Positions 1 through 11,656 are shown, counted from the stretch's first letter. The stretch: DNA of 64,000 bases from Carallia brachiata (GCA_021464245.1 JADCRB010000049.1:332518-396517); one strand, 5' to 3'. Numbers and translations: made by a program. Notes: generated by a model from the sequence alone, not told the origin.

Positions 1-563
1 AGTAAGGTTGGTATGTTATTTGACCTACTTCCATGGTTTTTAGGCTCTATTTCCATATTCATTTACATGATTGGCTTTTCTGTATAGAGTAACACTAAGT
101 TATTCCACTTAGGTAACTTTAAAATAGTTACACACTTAAATCAACGATAGCTGACAATTCATCAGTTTTTTATTTTTTCTTAAATTTAATCATCCAACCG
201 TCTACATCACATTGTAGGAATTTTGAAATAATTTAAGTGAAACCACCAAATTTTTTTCTTTTGTATATTGGATCTTGGGACATTTGTATGAGTTGTTATA
301 ATGTTGTCTTTGTTCTTTTATTTTTCTTCTAATTTTCTTCGTTAGATCTTCTTTAAACAGCAAAATTTTACCATACCCTTATAGATTGCAAAAGATAAGA
401 AAGATAAAAAAGATTAAATCAAGCTAATGATTCTTCTGAACGTGGTGTTTAGATAGCTTAGCAGTATTATTTATTAATCGAATTTTGATTTTGTAGTTTT
501 TGATATAACGATTACTTATATGTGGAATTTCAATATTGATCTTTAGACTCCACCTCACTAAAT

Positions 564-606
<43 letters not shown>

Positions 607-2953
607 ATCTTTAGACAATCATAAAAGATTTTTAGAGAAATCATATTTATTGGAAAAGATTATGCTCTGTAATTTTCAATAAACGAGAAGAATATCATTA
701 TGTCTTTTGCACAAAATCTATCTTTTTATTTGCACAATCAATCTCTTTCAATCTAATATAAATTCCTAGTATCAATTTTTAATCTCATGTGAATACATTA
801 CCAAGAAAACTAAAACTCTTTTTCTTTTTTGTTTTAAAAAAAAAATATCAGCAATTATGGTTGTTACCATGCTGGTCAACATTTATCACAATAATGAAGT
901 GAAAAATTTTGAAAGATTTGTCACCGTGTTTTCTTAGGGTGCTTATTACTTATCTAGTAGGAATTGTCATCTCTGCAGATGACAGGGAGCCATTTTTATT
1001 CACAGCATCTAGTATTAAACTAGAGACCTAAATCACTTAAAAAGTTCTTTAGGCTACATGCATGAATGATTTGTATCTCATTATACTTGCAAGTTAATGA
1101 ATGAAAATTAACGTGTAAATCACCTCATAAACTTTACCAAAACGGAACAATTATCATGAGATATCACTTCTTCTTCTTTGTTGAATAGAACAGAGTCTTA
1201 CTAGGATTATGAACAAACTACATATATTCACTAAAAATTTAGTAGCTCGACTTGATAAGAGCTCGTTCAAGTTCATTCCTTTATATAGACGATGACACTC
1301 AAGTCTGATTCCCAAATCCATTTAGTCAACAAATAAATGCAGATTCAACTCATTTAAATTCATAAAAAATTTGTTTATGGAGTCATTAAGAAATTTGTTT
1401 ATTGTGTCAATAAGAATAATTTTTGTTTGGTTCATATTCTAAGTTATATATTACATATTCACATCTACACACTACAATTAAAATTTTGTTTTCCGATTGA
1501 TTAGTTATATTAAATTAGATGTTTATTGTCATTTTAATTTGATTATTAATAATCAATTTTTTATAAATTCAATTATTATGTTGATGTTATAAATTATTAA
1601 ACAAATTGTTTATATTGTTTAAAACTTGCAAGTTGCATGCTAAACCTGATTAGTGCTCAACTCGTTCCCGAATGACATCGAAATTTTGAAGGTGCCAAAG
1701 AGCGGCTCGGCCGGACTAATTTGAGAGCCTAAGTCTTACCAATTACCCTTTTTCTTTTTTTTTCTTTTAATTCCTTTTTATTTATTTATTTATTTATGTT
1801 TTGATAGGATCTTGCCACCTAATATGGAAAAGTTTCGACGTAGCATCCAACCTTTCACTATCAGCTTAACCTCGCAGCAATCTATACTCGATGCGGCCCG
1901 GAACTTATCTGCAATTTTTTATTTAAAAAAAGAAAAAAAAACAATATAATTGACCACTTTTCCCTTTAAGAAACGTTAAACGCAAGCCACTGAATGCAAA
2001 ACTGATATTTCTCTCTCTGTTCGAGAAATTTAAGCTATACTTGTTAAACTCTTATTGATTAATTTTGATGGGGCACGAAAGATCGCATCGAATTAATCCT
2101 TAATTAAATAATTAAAGGTCACCTCACTAAATAATTAAAGGTTAGATTAAGGAATAAGTGAAAAAAAGTATTCCAAAATTCTTAAAACAAATGAGAGATT
2201 ATCTAATTTGATTTATGTGGTGAATAAAATCAATGCAAAATTTTTACAAAAAACTTTTATTACTAATTATTTTGATTTTAGTACTACTTCTAAAGATCTC
2301 TTTTAATTCTAAAAAAATGTACAAAATTCATATATTATGAGATTTAATTTTTTTCGAGGCATCGCGGTTGTTTTGGAGTTTTAAGAATTTTTTAAAAGAT
2401 TTTGTTAGAGTTAAAAAAATTAAACTTATTTAACTTAAAAATTATGATTTCTAAAAATTTTCAAAAAAAAGAAAATAATAATAATAATGAATTAAAAATA
2501 TTAAATATTTGCAATATTTAAATTTTATAAATTTTTTTTTTATGTTTAAAAAAGTTTTAAAATTAATGAAGTTTAATGAAAAATTTCAATGGTTAAATTT
2601 GAAACTATTAGTTTTAGGGTGTAAATTAAAACCACATAAGAGTAAAATAATTTGCAAGAGTCCTTTTAGTGCATTTAATTGAAAAAAAAAATGATAGAGA
2701 TTTAATGCTCTCCTCCTAAAGCAAAAGGAGATTTTTAATTTGATTTACTTTAATATATTAAGAAAGTTAAATGTATTTTAGATGTGAATAAAAAAATTAT
2801 TTCTTTAAGTAGAGTTTAATTAAAGTTAAAATAAATAATTATAAAATATAAAATTGTGAATGTATTACATTTCACAAAATATAAATAAAATTAAAAAGTA
2901 CAAAAAATAAAAACATATCGATCAAAGCATAGACAAATGCTTTCTGGCACTTT
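1..2953. other. AT-rich intergenic DNA without a recognisable gene
   Basis: Strongly AT-rich sequence with homopolymer and A/T runs. All open frames are short and resemble no family I know. A dinucleotide TA tract lies at 560-604. A stretch near 952-985 (tagtaggaattgtcatctctg and on) resembles part of the inverted repeat at 7247-7592, so it may be a remnant of the same element. No other feature can be supported. Confidence 0.6.
560..604. repeat. (TA)n microsatellite
   Basis: Nearly uninterrupted TA dinucleotides. A short hypothetical ORF on the minus strand here is only a product of this tract. Confidence 0.9.
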
Positions 2954-3225
2954 AGGTGTGTTTGTTTTGCAGGGGAAAGGTTGGAAAAGAAAAAAAAAAT
3001 TATAATAATAATTATTTATTTATTTTTTTTATTTTTTCTCTAAATTTTTTATATTTATAATAATTTATTTTTCTCATCATTTTTTTCATAAATTACTATT
3101 TATTTTTTCTTTTCTTCATTTCTTTTCTTACAATTTTTACTTATTTAAATAATTTATTTTTCTTATTACTTTTTATCTCATTCTTTTCCATTTTATACCT
3201 TTCATCTCACTCCAAACACACTCTT
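2954..3225. mobile_element. Candidate MITE (hAT-like ends)
   Basis: The left edge reads aggtgtgtttgttttgcagg. The right edge reads ctccaaacacactct, whose reverse complement starts agagtgtgtttggag. The interior of about 270 bp is almost pure A/T with T-rich then CTTTTC-rich stretches and no coding capacity. Short TIRs with a GTGTTTG core and an AT-rich interior are typical of non-autonomous hAT elements in plants. I could not find a clean 8-bp target duplication, so the exact ends are uncertain. Confidence 0.45.
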
Positions 3226-3382
3226 CATCTCTGCAAAGCGAAAGATAGATTAAGCTAACAATTAATTAATTACACCAACCCATTCTCTATATTGTCGTCG
3301 GGCTTTCAGTGTTCTTTTGTCTTAACTACTAGCTTTCCTTAGAAATTGAAGTAAATTCAACTACTTGATCCTACCGAGGTGT

Positions 3383-3406
3383 GTCTATATATATATATAT
3401 ATAATA
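3383..3406 (+). promoter_or_regulatory. Probable TATA region of the DUF1218 gene
   Basis: A ctatatatatatatatata tract lies about 80-100 bp upstream of the ATG at 3485, a plausible place for a plant core promoter with a short 5' UTR. Because it is also a dinucleotide repeat, the exact TATA box and start site cannot be chosen. Confidence 0.45.
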
Positions 3407-3484
3407 ACAACAACCAGCGCATTGACTGACCAGTGATTATCTATAATTCTGAAGTTTTTGGAAGACAAGTGGGAGGAAAAAGAG

Positions 3485-5134
3485 ATGGCTTCAACAATAA
3501 TATTGGTGGTGGTTCTTGTTTTTTATCTGATTGCTTTCTCACTTGCTGTTGCTGCTGAACAGAGGAGAAACACTGTGAGTTACAGTTTTCTTTGTTTTGC
3601 ATTCCCCCCCCCCCTTTTGTACAAAATCCAGTTCATCTCTTGCTCTTGATAAACTTGTATGCATGCTATTGTTTTGTGGGTGTACTGGATGTGGGTGTTC
3701 TTGTTTTTGTTGTTTTTGCTTCAGTGGCCTGTAATATAATCAGTTGCTTATATGGGTTTTTCTATTTGTGGTATTTTCTTGATGATATTGGTTAGCTCAG
3801 TAGAATTATGACTTTTATCAAAGTCAAGTATTGGAAAGAAAAGAGGATAAGGTCAGAAGCTTGTGAAAAGTCAATCTCTCCTAAATTCTTTCAGTGAGAG
3901 TTGTTGTAAATTGTCATGAAAATAGAGCTAGGAATTCTTCCTGACCTATCATTTTCACTAATAGTTATTGTAATGACTAGTACCTTTTCAAGATCCCAAA
4001 TTTCCCACCCCTGAATTTAGCTGGGCAGATGGGCAGAGTCATTGTAGAAGATCTAACCCCCCCCCCCAAAAAAAAAGTGTTTCATTTGTAGACAAAATTT
4101 TCAGCGTTCCTAGACAAAAATCTCACTAACACTTCTAATACGGCTAGCATTACTCTGAAATTCTTATATCCTCTCTGCAATTTCATACAACTATAGACAT
4201 TGTTCTATGGTCTGGATGATTATTATTCTCAATTATCCCCCAGGAGCTTTAGCCCCAACTTCACAAGCAGTACTCTGTCTTTAACTGATCACTCAATGAA
4301 GATGCAGGCACTATCCTACTTTGGTGGTCAACCAGTTTTCGTCTGTTGCAAATTATATGTTTGTATGGCTATTGGTTCTTATTTCTTAAAAATGTCAAAT
4401 GGCAACATTATCTTGAATTTCTGTACGTCTGTGATATTCATACTTGACAGCAGAATGTGAGCGATTGCAAAAGCCAAAAAATATGCCATATTGCTACATC
4501 CTCGAGGGGCCCTGGCCTTTTGAACTTATCTTACGAGTCTTCATTACAGGCCTCAGTCGTAACAGGAGAAAACTCCAGTTACTGTCAATATGATTCAGAC
4601 ATTGCAACTGGCCTTGGTGTGGGTGCTTTTCTCTACCTGATAGCCAGTCAAGCCCTAATAATGGTAGCCAGTCGATGCTTGTGCTTTGGGAAGCCAATGA
4701 GACCTAGCAGGTCCAGGACTTGGGCAATTGTCCTCTTTATCACCTGCTGGTATGTGGTTTCAAAAGCAGCATCTATTTGTCATCTCCAACTTAACAGTTC
4801 TGCTGCTTGCATCCTTCTGATCAAAACATTTTATTTTTTGCTTTCCTTTCTGACCCAAAATTCAATATGTCCTTCAATTAGGGTATTCTTTTTCATTGCT
4901 GAAGTCTGCTTGCTAGCGGGTTCTGTTCGAAATGCCTACCATACCAAGTACTACATTTCCTCTGGATATTCTCTATCATGCAGGGAATTAAGGAAGGGGG
5001 TCTTTGGGGCTACAGCTGCATTCATTGTCTTCACAGGCATAGTTTCTGAACTCTACTATGTTAACCATTCGAAGGCTAGCGATGGGCAGCCTTCTTTTGC
5101 CAAAGATACTGGTGTCAGGATGGGAACTCTATAG
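3485..5134 (+). CDS. DUF1218 family membrane protein (MWL/VCC-type), three exons
   Basis: Exons 3485-3574, 4550-4749 and 4882-5134 give about 180 aa, the usual size for DUF1218 (PF06749). Exon 1 supplies a hydrophobic N-terminal segment ending AAEQRRNT. Exon 2 carries YCQYDSDIATGLGVGAFLYL, the family signature, then a second hydrophobic segment and a Cys/Gly-rich ASRCLCFGKP turn. Exon 3 carries AEVCLLAGSVRNAYHTKY and a last hydrophobic segment, IVFTGIVSELYYV. Four membrane segments are expected. Splice sites are act|gtgagt, ttacag|gcc, ctg|gtatgt and ttag|ggt. Intron 2 (132 nt) is a multiple of three with no stop, so the frame stays open from 4457 through the gene. Known members (MODIFYING WALL LIGNIN, VASCULATURE COMPLEXITY AND CONNECTIVITY) act at the ER or cell periphery in wall lignification or vein patterning; the role of this copy is not shown. 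Confidence 0.88.
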
Positions 5135-5382
5135 CTGAGTTTATGTGTAGGGTGAGGAGTGAACTATCCGTCTATGACTCATGCTTGGATTGAGATCCTG
5201 TTGTCTTTCTTATGTACTTTTACTTCACCAGCGTGTAATGATGTAAATACTAATAGATACTTGCATATGAATATGCTTTGTGTTTTAATCGTGAAGATGT
5301 TCAATCCTGAAGAAATCTAGCTTCATCCTTGTTTGGATACCCTCTGATCAAGTGCACAAATGTTTTTTCATCCTTCTATGGC

Positions 5383-5524
5383 CTTTTTTGTTTTTTGATC
5401 GAGTATCCAAGTGGCTCCTAGAGCCCCCTTAAGGGGCAAGCAGAAGGGGGTGAGGTACCCAGGCGGAGGTTCGAACTCCCACCTAGGGGGTTTGGGGGCA
5501 CATCCTTGACCAGTCGGCTACTAC
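5383..5524 (-). mobile_element. tRNA-derived SINE
   Basis: Read on the minus strand it begins gtagccgactggtcaagg, which fits an RNA polymerase III A box. Some 30 nt further on comes gggagttcgaacctcc, a B box. A non-tRNA body with a ccccttaagggggctc palindrome follows, and it ends in an A-rich tail (T-run at 5384-5396 on the plus strand). Two pol III boxes, about 140 bp length and a terminal A tail define a SINE. I did not find clear target duplications, so the ends are approximate. It lies about 250 bp downstream of the DUF1218 stop codon. Confidence 0.72.
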
Positions 5525-7246
5525 CCATCGTCTCTTGTTATGTTTGAAGGTGTTTCCAAATCCACAATACCCATTCTGACTGTCGGATTGGCATTCCTAT
5601 TCAAAGTTGAAGTTACGGCCCATGAAAATTCTGCAAGCACACTCCCTTAGCACTATATACACATGCATCCAAACACTGAAGTTGAATTGGCAACAGTAAT
5701 CAAACTACTTCTAGGCCCGCCACTGCCTCGTGATGCCATACACAGCCACGCTAGGGGTGGCAAAACTTAGTAGTGGCCACTGCGATGGATGCCTTTTAGT
5801 TTTTCCCTACAATATGACTGCAATTGTTTTTCCCTATAATATCAGAACTAACAGCTCCATGGAAATAAGAGAATTTTTTCAAGTCCATAGTAATGTAATA
5901 CAAAAATTAATTATTATATTCATGTGTGTACGAGTGTGTGTACAAATATGTGTGTACCTAACATTTCTGTTTTTTCAATTGTTGGTCAAAGTGAGTGTAG
6001 TCTGTAAAATTTTACGGACATGAGTATCTTAAGGTCACATGACAAAAAGTTGAATTCGTGTGAACGGATATATTATATCAACGTAGAATAAGCATAAGTT
6101 TATACATCAAAATATCATTAGCATTGCTTGTTTTTTACATGTTTTTAGTTTTTATTTTTTTTTTTTGGTTGGCATATTTTTAGTTCTTTGATTCATTATG
6201 GAAATTAAATGTGTAGATATAAATTTATAATTAATAGTCATGATAGTGAAATGTAGACCCTTCATTCACCTGTATTGCCATTTGGCTACATTACCAAAAG
6301 GTAAGGAAAAAATCTTATCAAGACTGTACATGGAAAAGGGTAAATGTACCTGGACTGTTATGCTAGAAATAAGCAACTTCCATTCTCATGTTATCATATG
6401 AATAACGACATCATCCTTTTATCTTGAATGATACTTAATAGGTTATTATCTTGACTTTGAAGGACTGAAAATCGTTCTTAATGAGGGAAAAAAAAAACTT
6501 TAAAAAAGGTTCCCACAAATCTGTTAGTTCATATTATATTTCTCTCGAGGAAATTTCGAATTTTAAATGAATCAAGTTAACTCAACATTGGATGCAAGTG
6601 ATGATAAAATTCTAAGTGAAATCTAATTAAAATAAAAAATAATAAAAATAAATTTATATAATGTAAACTTGGTGTACAATACATAAAAAAAAAGAAAAAG
6701 GATAAACAACTATGCACATTATCATAATTCACCGTCAATTGTCCTGGCCCATCCCTCATATGCCCACAAATACGCTCCTCTCCCATCTCTTCATTGTTTT
6801 ATTGGTAATCCTTTTTCTTTCATTTTCTAGCGCCTTTTCTTTTTAATAAGCCAAGCTAATCTATATGCATGTAAATGATGAAATTTAGAGAAAATTTCAG
6901 TTTTTGTTTTTTATTGTATGGTAGTTTCTCATAAATACGAAAATTAAAAATATTAAAATATTTTATAATTATCAAAATTCCATTATAATTAGGATATGAT
7001 TACAATTTTATATATCAATTAATATAAATTTAATTGTAATCAAATAATGATTATATTGATTTACATAATATTACCTTGACTCTAATTAAATCTTCATAAT
7101 TATAAAAATTTGTTAATAAAATAAAATAATAAAAAGAATAAAAACTATTCTCAAATTCTCTTTTTTGAAAAAAGAAAAAAGATTAAATTTTTTTTTCAAA
7201 TTTATCTATTTTTCCTAAAAGGAAAACAGAACTACGATAGTATTAT
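5525..7246. other. Intergenic DNA, nothing identified
   Basis: AT-rich with a short TG-rich stretch near 5925-5960. The open frames are short, T/F-rich translations without family resemblance. I see no gene or defined repeat. Confidence 0.5.
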
Positions 7247-7592
7247 ATAGTGCATCTAACACCATCAATCTTGTACTTCGTGAAGCTTTAGTCAAATTAG
7301 TAGGAATTGTGACATCTCTGGAGATGACTTACCAAAGCAAGAAACCACTAGACAATTTAATATGTCAAGAAACCACTAGACAATTTGATATGTCTAGACA
7401 TATCAAATTGTCTAGTGGTTTCTTGCTTTGCTAAGTCATCTCCAGAGATGTTACAATTCCTACTAATTTCTAGAAATATCAAATTGTCTAGTGGTTTCTT
7501 ACTTTGCTAAGTCATCTGCAGAGATGTTAGAATTCCTACTAATTTGACAAAAGCTTCACGAAGTACAAGATTGATAGTGTTAGATGCACTAT
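7247..7592. repeat. Long imperfect inverted repeat with internal duplications (MITE or hairpin locus)
   Basis: The outer arms match closely. The left begins atagtgcatctaacaccatc at 7247. The right ends gatagtgttagatgcactat at 7592. They stay complementary through acttcgtgaagctttagtcaa, ttagtaggaattgt and catctctggagatgac. The centre is a perfect palindrome around 7395/7396 (agacaatttgatatgtct followed by its complement). The left arm contains a short duplication (aagaaaccactagacaattt twice). The right arm contains two copies of a roughly 80-nt block running from aaattgtctagtggtttc to attcctactaattt. Arms of about 150 and 197 nt could fold into a long hairpin. A foldback MITE or a young hairpin small-RNA locus are both possible. 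Confidence 0.85.
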
Positions 7593-8899
7593 GTGTATAT
7601 ATCGGCTTCCAAGATCATAGTTGTTTCTTCCCAAATGAAGTAAGAACCATATGGATTTTTTTTTTCTTTTGTCTATATGGTGGGAGTTGAACTTCCGACC
7701 ATATTCTAAATTGATAAAGTCGTGATTACTGGAGCTAATATTCATGTGACTAGTAAGAGCAATATGAAAATCTTATTCTTACATGATAGACATATTAAGC
7801 AATGCATCTTTAGCAGCCGTTAGTTCAATGCAAGCAATTCCGCATGGTTGGAATCACCTTCATCCACAAGTAAGAAAACATACAGATAAAGTGGCCAAGA
7901 GAAACTCTAAGAGCACCTCCAATGCCCCTAGACCCGGCTTTCCAATTGCAGATCCATCTACGTTTCATTTAACTATTTCGCTATTTAACTATTTCACTTT
8001 TAGCACAAATACATATCTTGATTTTTTGTATTAGTGTTTTGAATGTAATAAGACTGAAAATAATTAAAACAAAATTGATAATTTTTATAATAAAATCAAA
8101 AGTTATTATTTTTTATTGTAAATGTTATTAAATTTATTATAAAAACTATCAGTCTTATTTTATTTAAAAGCAATTGTAACACCAAAAATAGGCATAAAAA
8201 TATTTTCTCTTGAATTTCTTGTCTCTTTTACACAAACACATGCAAGGTGGGCAATTTCCTTGCGAACACCTCTCCGCCTCCATTGGCTGCTTTAGCGCAC
8301 TCTTTTCAATTTATATGCTTTTTAAAGTGAGATCGTAAAGAAATACATGTGCTCAAAAGCAAAAACTAATTTATTAGATCCTCGTTTGACATCATATCAC
8401 TGAATTTTATGTATGTGATCACAAGGAATGCTTTTTGTATTTCCCAAAATGATGGAGTTGTAGTTGAGCACATAGCTTCCTCTAACAAAAAGATTATTTT
8501 GTGTTATACTTATAAATACATGCTATTTTTACTCATTTTTAGTATAATTTACTTATTATCTTATATTATATAAATATATTTTATTATTTTTTATTTCAAA
8601 TAGACCACATTTATGTATGATAAAAGATTATAAGTATATTATACAAATACTAAAAAAAAAATAAGTCAAATTAAAATTCAATTATATATGGTAGAAAAAG
8701 ATATAATATTCATTTTGACTTTAAAGGTTGGTATATAGTCGTATCTCCAAGTATTTAAAAATAAATCTCTTATCCAACTATTGATTTCAGAAAAAATTTC
8801 AAGCTTTAAATTAGAAATTAAAAATAGTTTGACTTATCATATTACCCTAGAGAAGATCTAGAAGTCCCTCAGCCTCTCTCTTATACATGGCATTCATAA
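7593..8899. other. Intergenic DNA, nothing certain
   Basis: AT-rich. A frame at 7783-8034 has no recognisable homology. The phrase gagcacctccaatgcccc near 7911 resembles the ends of common plant MITEs, but I found no matching opposite end. Confidence 0.45.
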
Positions 8900-9135
8900 T
8901 GTTAGAATGATTCAGGCCAAAGAATTATGGAACTGGACAAATTAAGCATTGAATCATCTTATTCACTTTGACTTTCAGTATATGAATATATAGACAACTA
9001 TGATACAAACAACATTGCACTTGATTAGTTCAAGTGTCAGACTAATAAGGATAATAATAAAAGAACAAACTTAATAGCACAAGGGATAGGAGCAAGATGA
9101 CCAAGTAACATATCAAGGTGGCTGATCTACTAACA
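8900..9135 (-). repeat. 3' LTR of the minus-strand copia element
   Basis: 236 bp. On the plus strand it runs from tgttagaatgattcaggcc to gctgatctactaaca, so it has TG...CA ends. It matches 11410-11656 along its whole length, with scattered substitutions and small indels. Confidence 0.88.
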
Positions 9136-9145
9136 CCCCCTGCAA
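9136..9145 (-). other. Polypurine tract of the copia element
   Basis: On the minus strand, gcagggggt sits immediately before TGTTAGTAG, the start of the 3' LTR. This is the expected place for plus-strand priming. Confidence 0.75.
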
Positions 9146-9249
9146 GCTGATGCTTGGCAGATGCATAGGCGAAGCTTGGAATGATGCGCTAGAAATGAAG
9201 AGGCTAGCAATGGTTTTGTGAATACATCCGCTAGCTAGTCATTGGTGGA

Positions 9250-11396
9250 GATATACCGAACTTGAACCTTTTGTTCAGCAACTTATTCTCTTACAAAGTG
9301 ATAGTCAAGTTCGACGTCTTTATTCCTAACATGGAGTATCGGATTAGCACTCACATAGGTGGTGCCAATACTATCAGACCAAATGTTCCTATAGCAAGGA
9401 GCAGATTTGCACGTTTTAGCAGTGGCATTGGCAATAGTCTTGTATTCACTCTCAGTAGACAAGCGAGATATAGTTGGTTGTTTCTTGGCCTGCCACGAGA
9501 TTAAATTGTGTCCTAGATAAACTTCATAGCCGTTGGTGGATCGTCTATCATCAGAACATTCACTCCAATCACTGTTTGCAAAACAATTCATGACGTTAAA
9601 AATAAGCATTTAATTTTTGATATTTACCACTCCAATCAGAATGAAATGCCTTAATTTTTACTCTAAAGTGGCACTCTACAAAATTATTAAAATTGAGAAA
9701 GACTCGAAATAAATAACTACAAGTTTTTAAAGGAAAGAACAAGTAAAGCGACTAAAATCATCAACAAAAATAATGAAATAATAGAATTCATCAGCAGACA
9801 TTATCGAGGATGGGCCCCAAATATCCGAATGAACTATGTCAAATGGAAATTGACTCCAATGCTAGATAGTAGCTGATGGTAACTGGGTTAATTTACCTTA
9901 TTGACATGAAGAATATAATTGGGGTTGATTATTACTAGACACAAATATCCCAAAATTTTTGGTGGCATGATGCAATTGATTGTGCTAGTTAACCAAAGAT
10001 AACGGCTCCACATGATAGGTCGAAGGGTTGGGAACCTGCTTAGGAAGCTTGTGCAGCTCGTTGTCACTTGGTCCTCAGAGTAGTACTTTATTAGTTCAAG
10101 AATCCTCAACAAGAAAGAAGGACAGGTGAAATTCAAAGAAACAATCATTATCAGTACTAAATTTTTGTACCGAAAGTAAAGAGATTTAATTGAAGGGATA
10201 TGTAATATATTGTTAAGAAAGAAAGGGCGTGAGTTAAGGAGAAAAGCTTGAAAGCCAACATATGAGACCGACAAACCTTGTCCATTTGCAAGACCTGTAA
10301 AGTTTCACCACTAGTATAGTTGGAGTTCAAGTGTAATCCCACCAAGTCAGGAGTGACATGATTATTAGCACCTGTGTCAACAATCCAAGGGATGTATTGG
10401 CTTGAAGATAGAGGTCGACTAGAAGGGACATGATGAATAGAGTTGGCTTGATAGTTAGTGGCTTGACGATTGAATTGTTTGCAACATATGTTTGCTGAAT
10501 GGTTGCGGAGGCCACATATTTGACAGGGGGCCCAAGGTCACCGCAGGCCCATTGTCGACCCCATGGGAGGCCGTGAAGAGCTAGGTCCCGTTGGGGTTGT
10601 GTAGGCGTAGGAAGTAATGGTATCGTTGGAGATGTCTTGAGAGCAAGGTTGACCAGTGAAGCTTCCCAACTATTGCGAAGTAATATTTTATGGGTCACCA
10701 ATTGACCATCAAGTCCATGAAAGAGGATAGGCTCATGTCGTAGGTTCAATGTCATGATGATGGGGTGAAATTCACTACCAATATTTCGATAAATAATATC
10801 ATTGAATTCAGCAGGTGATAGGGGGTAGCTTGCTGCATTGAGTTCATCAGCTATAGCTTAGCGTGTTTAAGAAAGTGAGAAACAGGAAGATCATTGCGTT
10901 TATATTCTTGAAGGTTAATATGCAGCTGTAGTTGATGATTTTGAGAGATGGAACTAAAGGCTTGATTTAAAACATCCTATACTTGCTTGGAAAAAAAGAG
11001 TCCAACAATATAAGAGAAGACATCTTCAAATAAAAAAGAAAGATACCTTAAAATGAGCATATAATCTTTTTGGAACCAAGCAGCATATTTAGGATTGGTA
11101 ATTGTGACAAACGAGGTAATAGAGGAGTAAGAAGCATCTGAGATAATTTCTTTGGGAGGTGGCGAATTGGTTCCATCAACAAATCCAGTCAAATTTTGAT
11201 AGTTTAGAAGTGGAAGGAATTGTGTTTTTCAGGCTAAGTAATTGTGTGGGGTTAATTCAATGACAAATGTGCGGTGTATTTGGAAAGGAGAAGATAAAAT
11301 CACAGGAAAGGTAATGGAAGTACCATTGGTGGTGAAAATAGAGGAAGTAGAGGAGGAGGAAGAAGTATTTGGAGGGTTTGCACTGGTGTCCGTCAT
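9250..11396 (-). pseudogene. copia gag-pol remnant lacking reverse transcriptase
   Basis: Translation starts at the ATG at 11396 (MTDTSANPPNTSSSSS), a Ser-rich gag N-terminus. It is stopped at LA*KTQFLPLL, where the family usually has Trp. Gag-like sequence continues as FVDGTNSPPPKEI and NPKYAAWFQKDY. Further on, out of frame, come a zinc-knuckle remnant near 10500 and the protease motif DTGANNHVT near 10360. GAG-pre-integrase sequence follows, then the integrase core with HSDIWGP and FVDDFSRF at about 9760-9830. At about 9610 the integrase jumps to RNase H (SDWSECSDDRRSTNGYEVYL, then STESEYKTIANAT and ELDYHFVRE). Multiple frameshifts and stops make it non-functional. Confidence 0.88.
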
Positions 11397-11409
11397 GGCT
11401 TTGATACCA
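11397..11409 (-). other. Primer binding site, initiator Met tRNA type
   Basis: On the minus strand TGGTATCAAAGCC follows directly after the ...TAACA end of the 5' LTR. It matches the usual iMet-complementary TGGTATCAGAGC with one change. Confidence 0.85.
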
Positions 11410-11656
11410 TGTTAGAGTGATGAAGGCTAAAGAATTATGGAACTGGACAAATTGAGCATTGAATCATCTCATTCACTTTGACCTTCAGTATATGAATATA
11501 TAGACAAGTATATTAAGTAAAGGATGCAAACAACATTGCACTTGATTATTTCAAGTGTCAGACCAATAGGGATAAGTACAAAAGAACAAACTTAACAACA
11601 CAATGGATAGGAGCAAGATAACTAAGTAAGTTATCGAGGTGATTGATCTACTAATA
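11410..11656 (-). repeat. 5' LTR of the minus-strand copia element
   Basis: Starts tgttagagtgatgaaggc on the plus strand and parallels the 3' LTR, including the block gcaaacaacattgcacttgatta. It has a short insertion (ttaagtaaagg). The outer edge reads ctactaatatataaca, so the true terminus is uncertain by a few bases. Confidence 0.85.

Larger units (their letters stand above)
8900..11656 (-). mobile_element. Ty1/copia retrotransposon, internally deleted and decayed
   Basis: About 2.76 kb on the minus strand with both LTRs. The PBS is next to the 5' LTR and the polypurine tract next to the 3' LTR. Remnants of gag, protease and integrase are followed directly by RNase H; reverse transcriptase is missing. 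A complete copia is usually near 5 kb, so roughly half the interior is gone. A clean target duplication is not visible, partly because the outer edge of the 5' LTR is altered (ctactaatatataaca instead of ctactaaca). Confidence 0.9.

Noticed and set aside
4200..4549. Coding sequence upstream of exon 2 in the DUF1218 gene
   Set aside because: The frame from 4457 is open but unlike the family; ttacag|gcc at 4550 joins exon 1 in phase and matches family wording.
5470..5490. tRNA-like B box suggesting a tRNA gene
   Set aside because: The flanking sequence does not make a cloverleaf; the A tail and long body fit a SINE instead.
7783..8034. Open frame of 83 aa
   Set aside because: No family resemblance, no splice context; part of it overlaps MITE-like wording.
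7905..8310. Possible MITE starting gagcacctccaatg
   Set aside because: The candidate right end (gcctccattggctgc) is not complementary to the left end.
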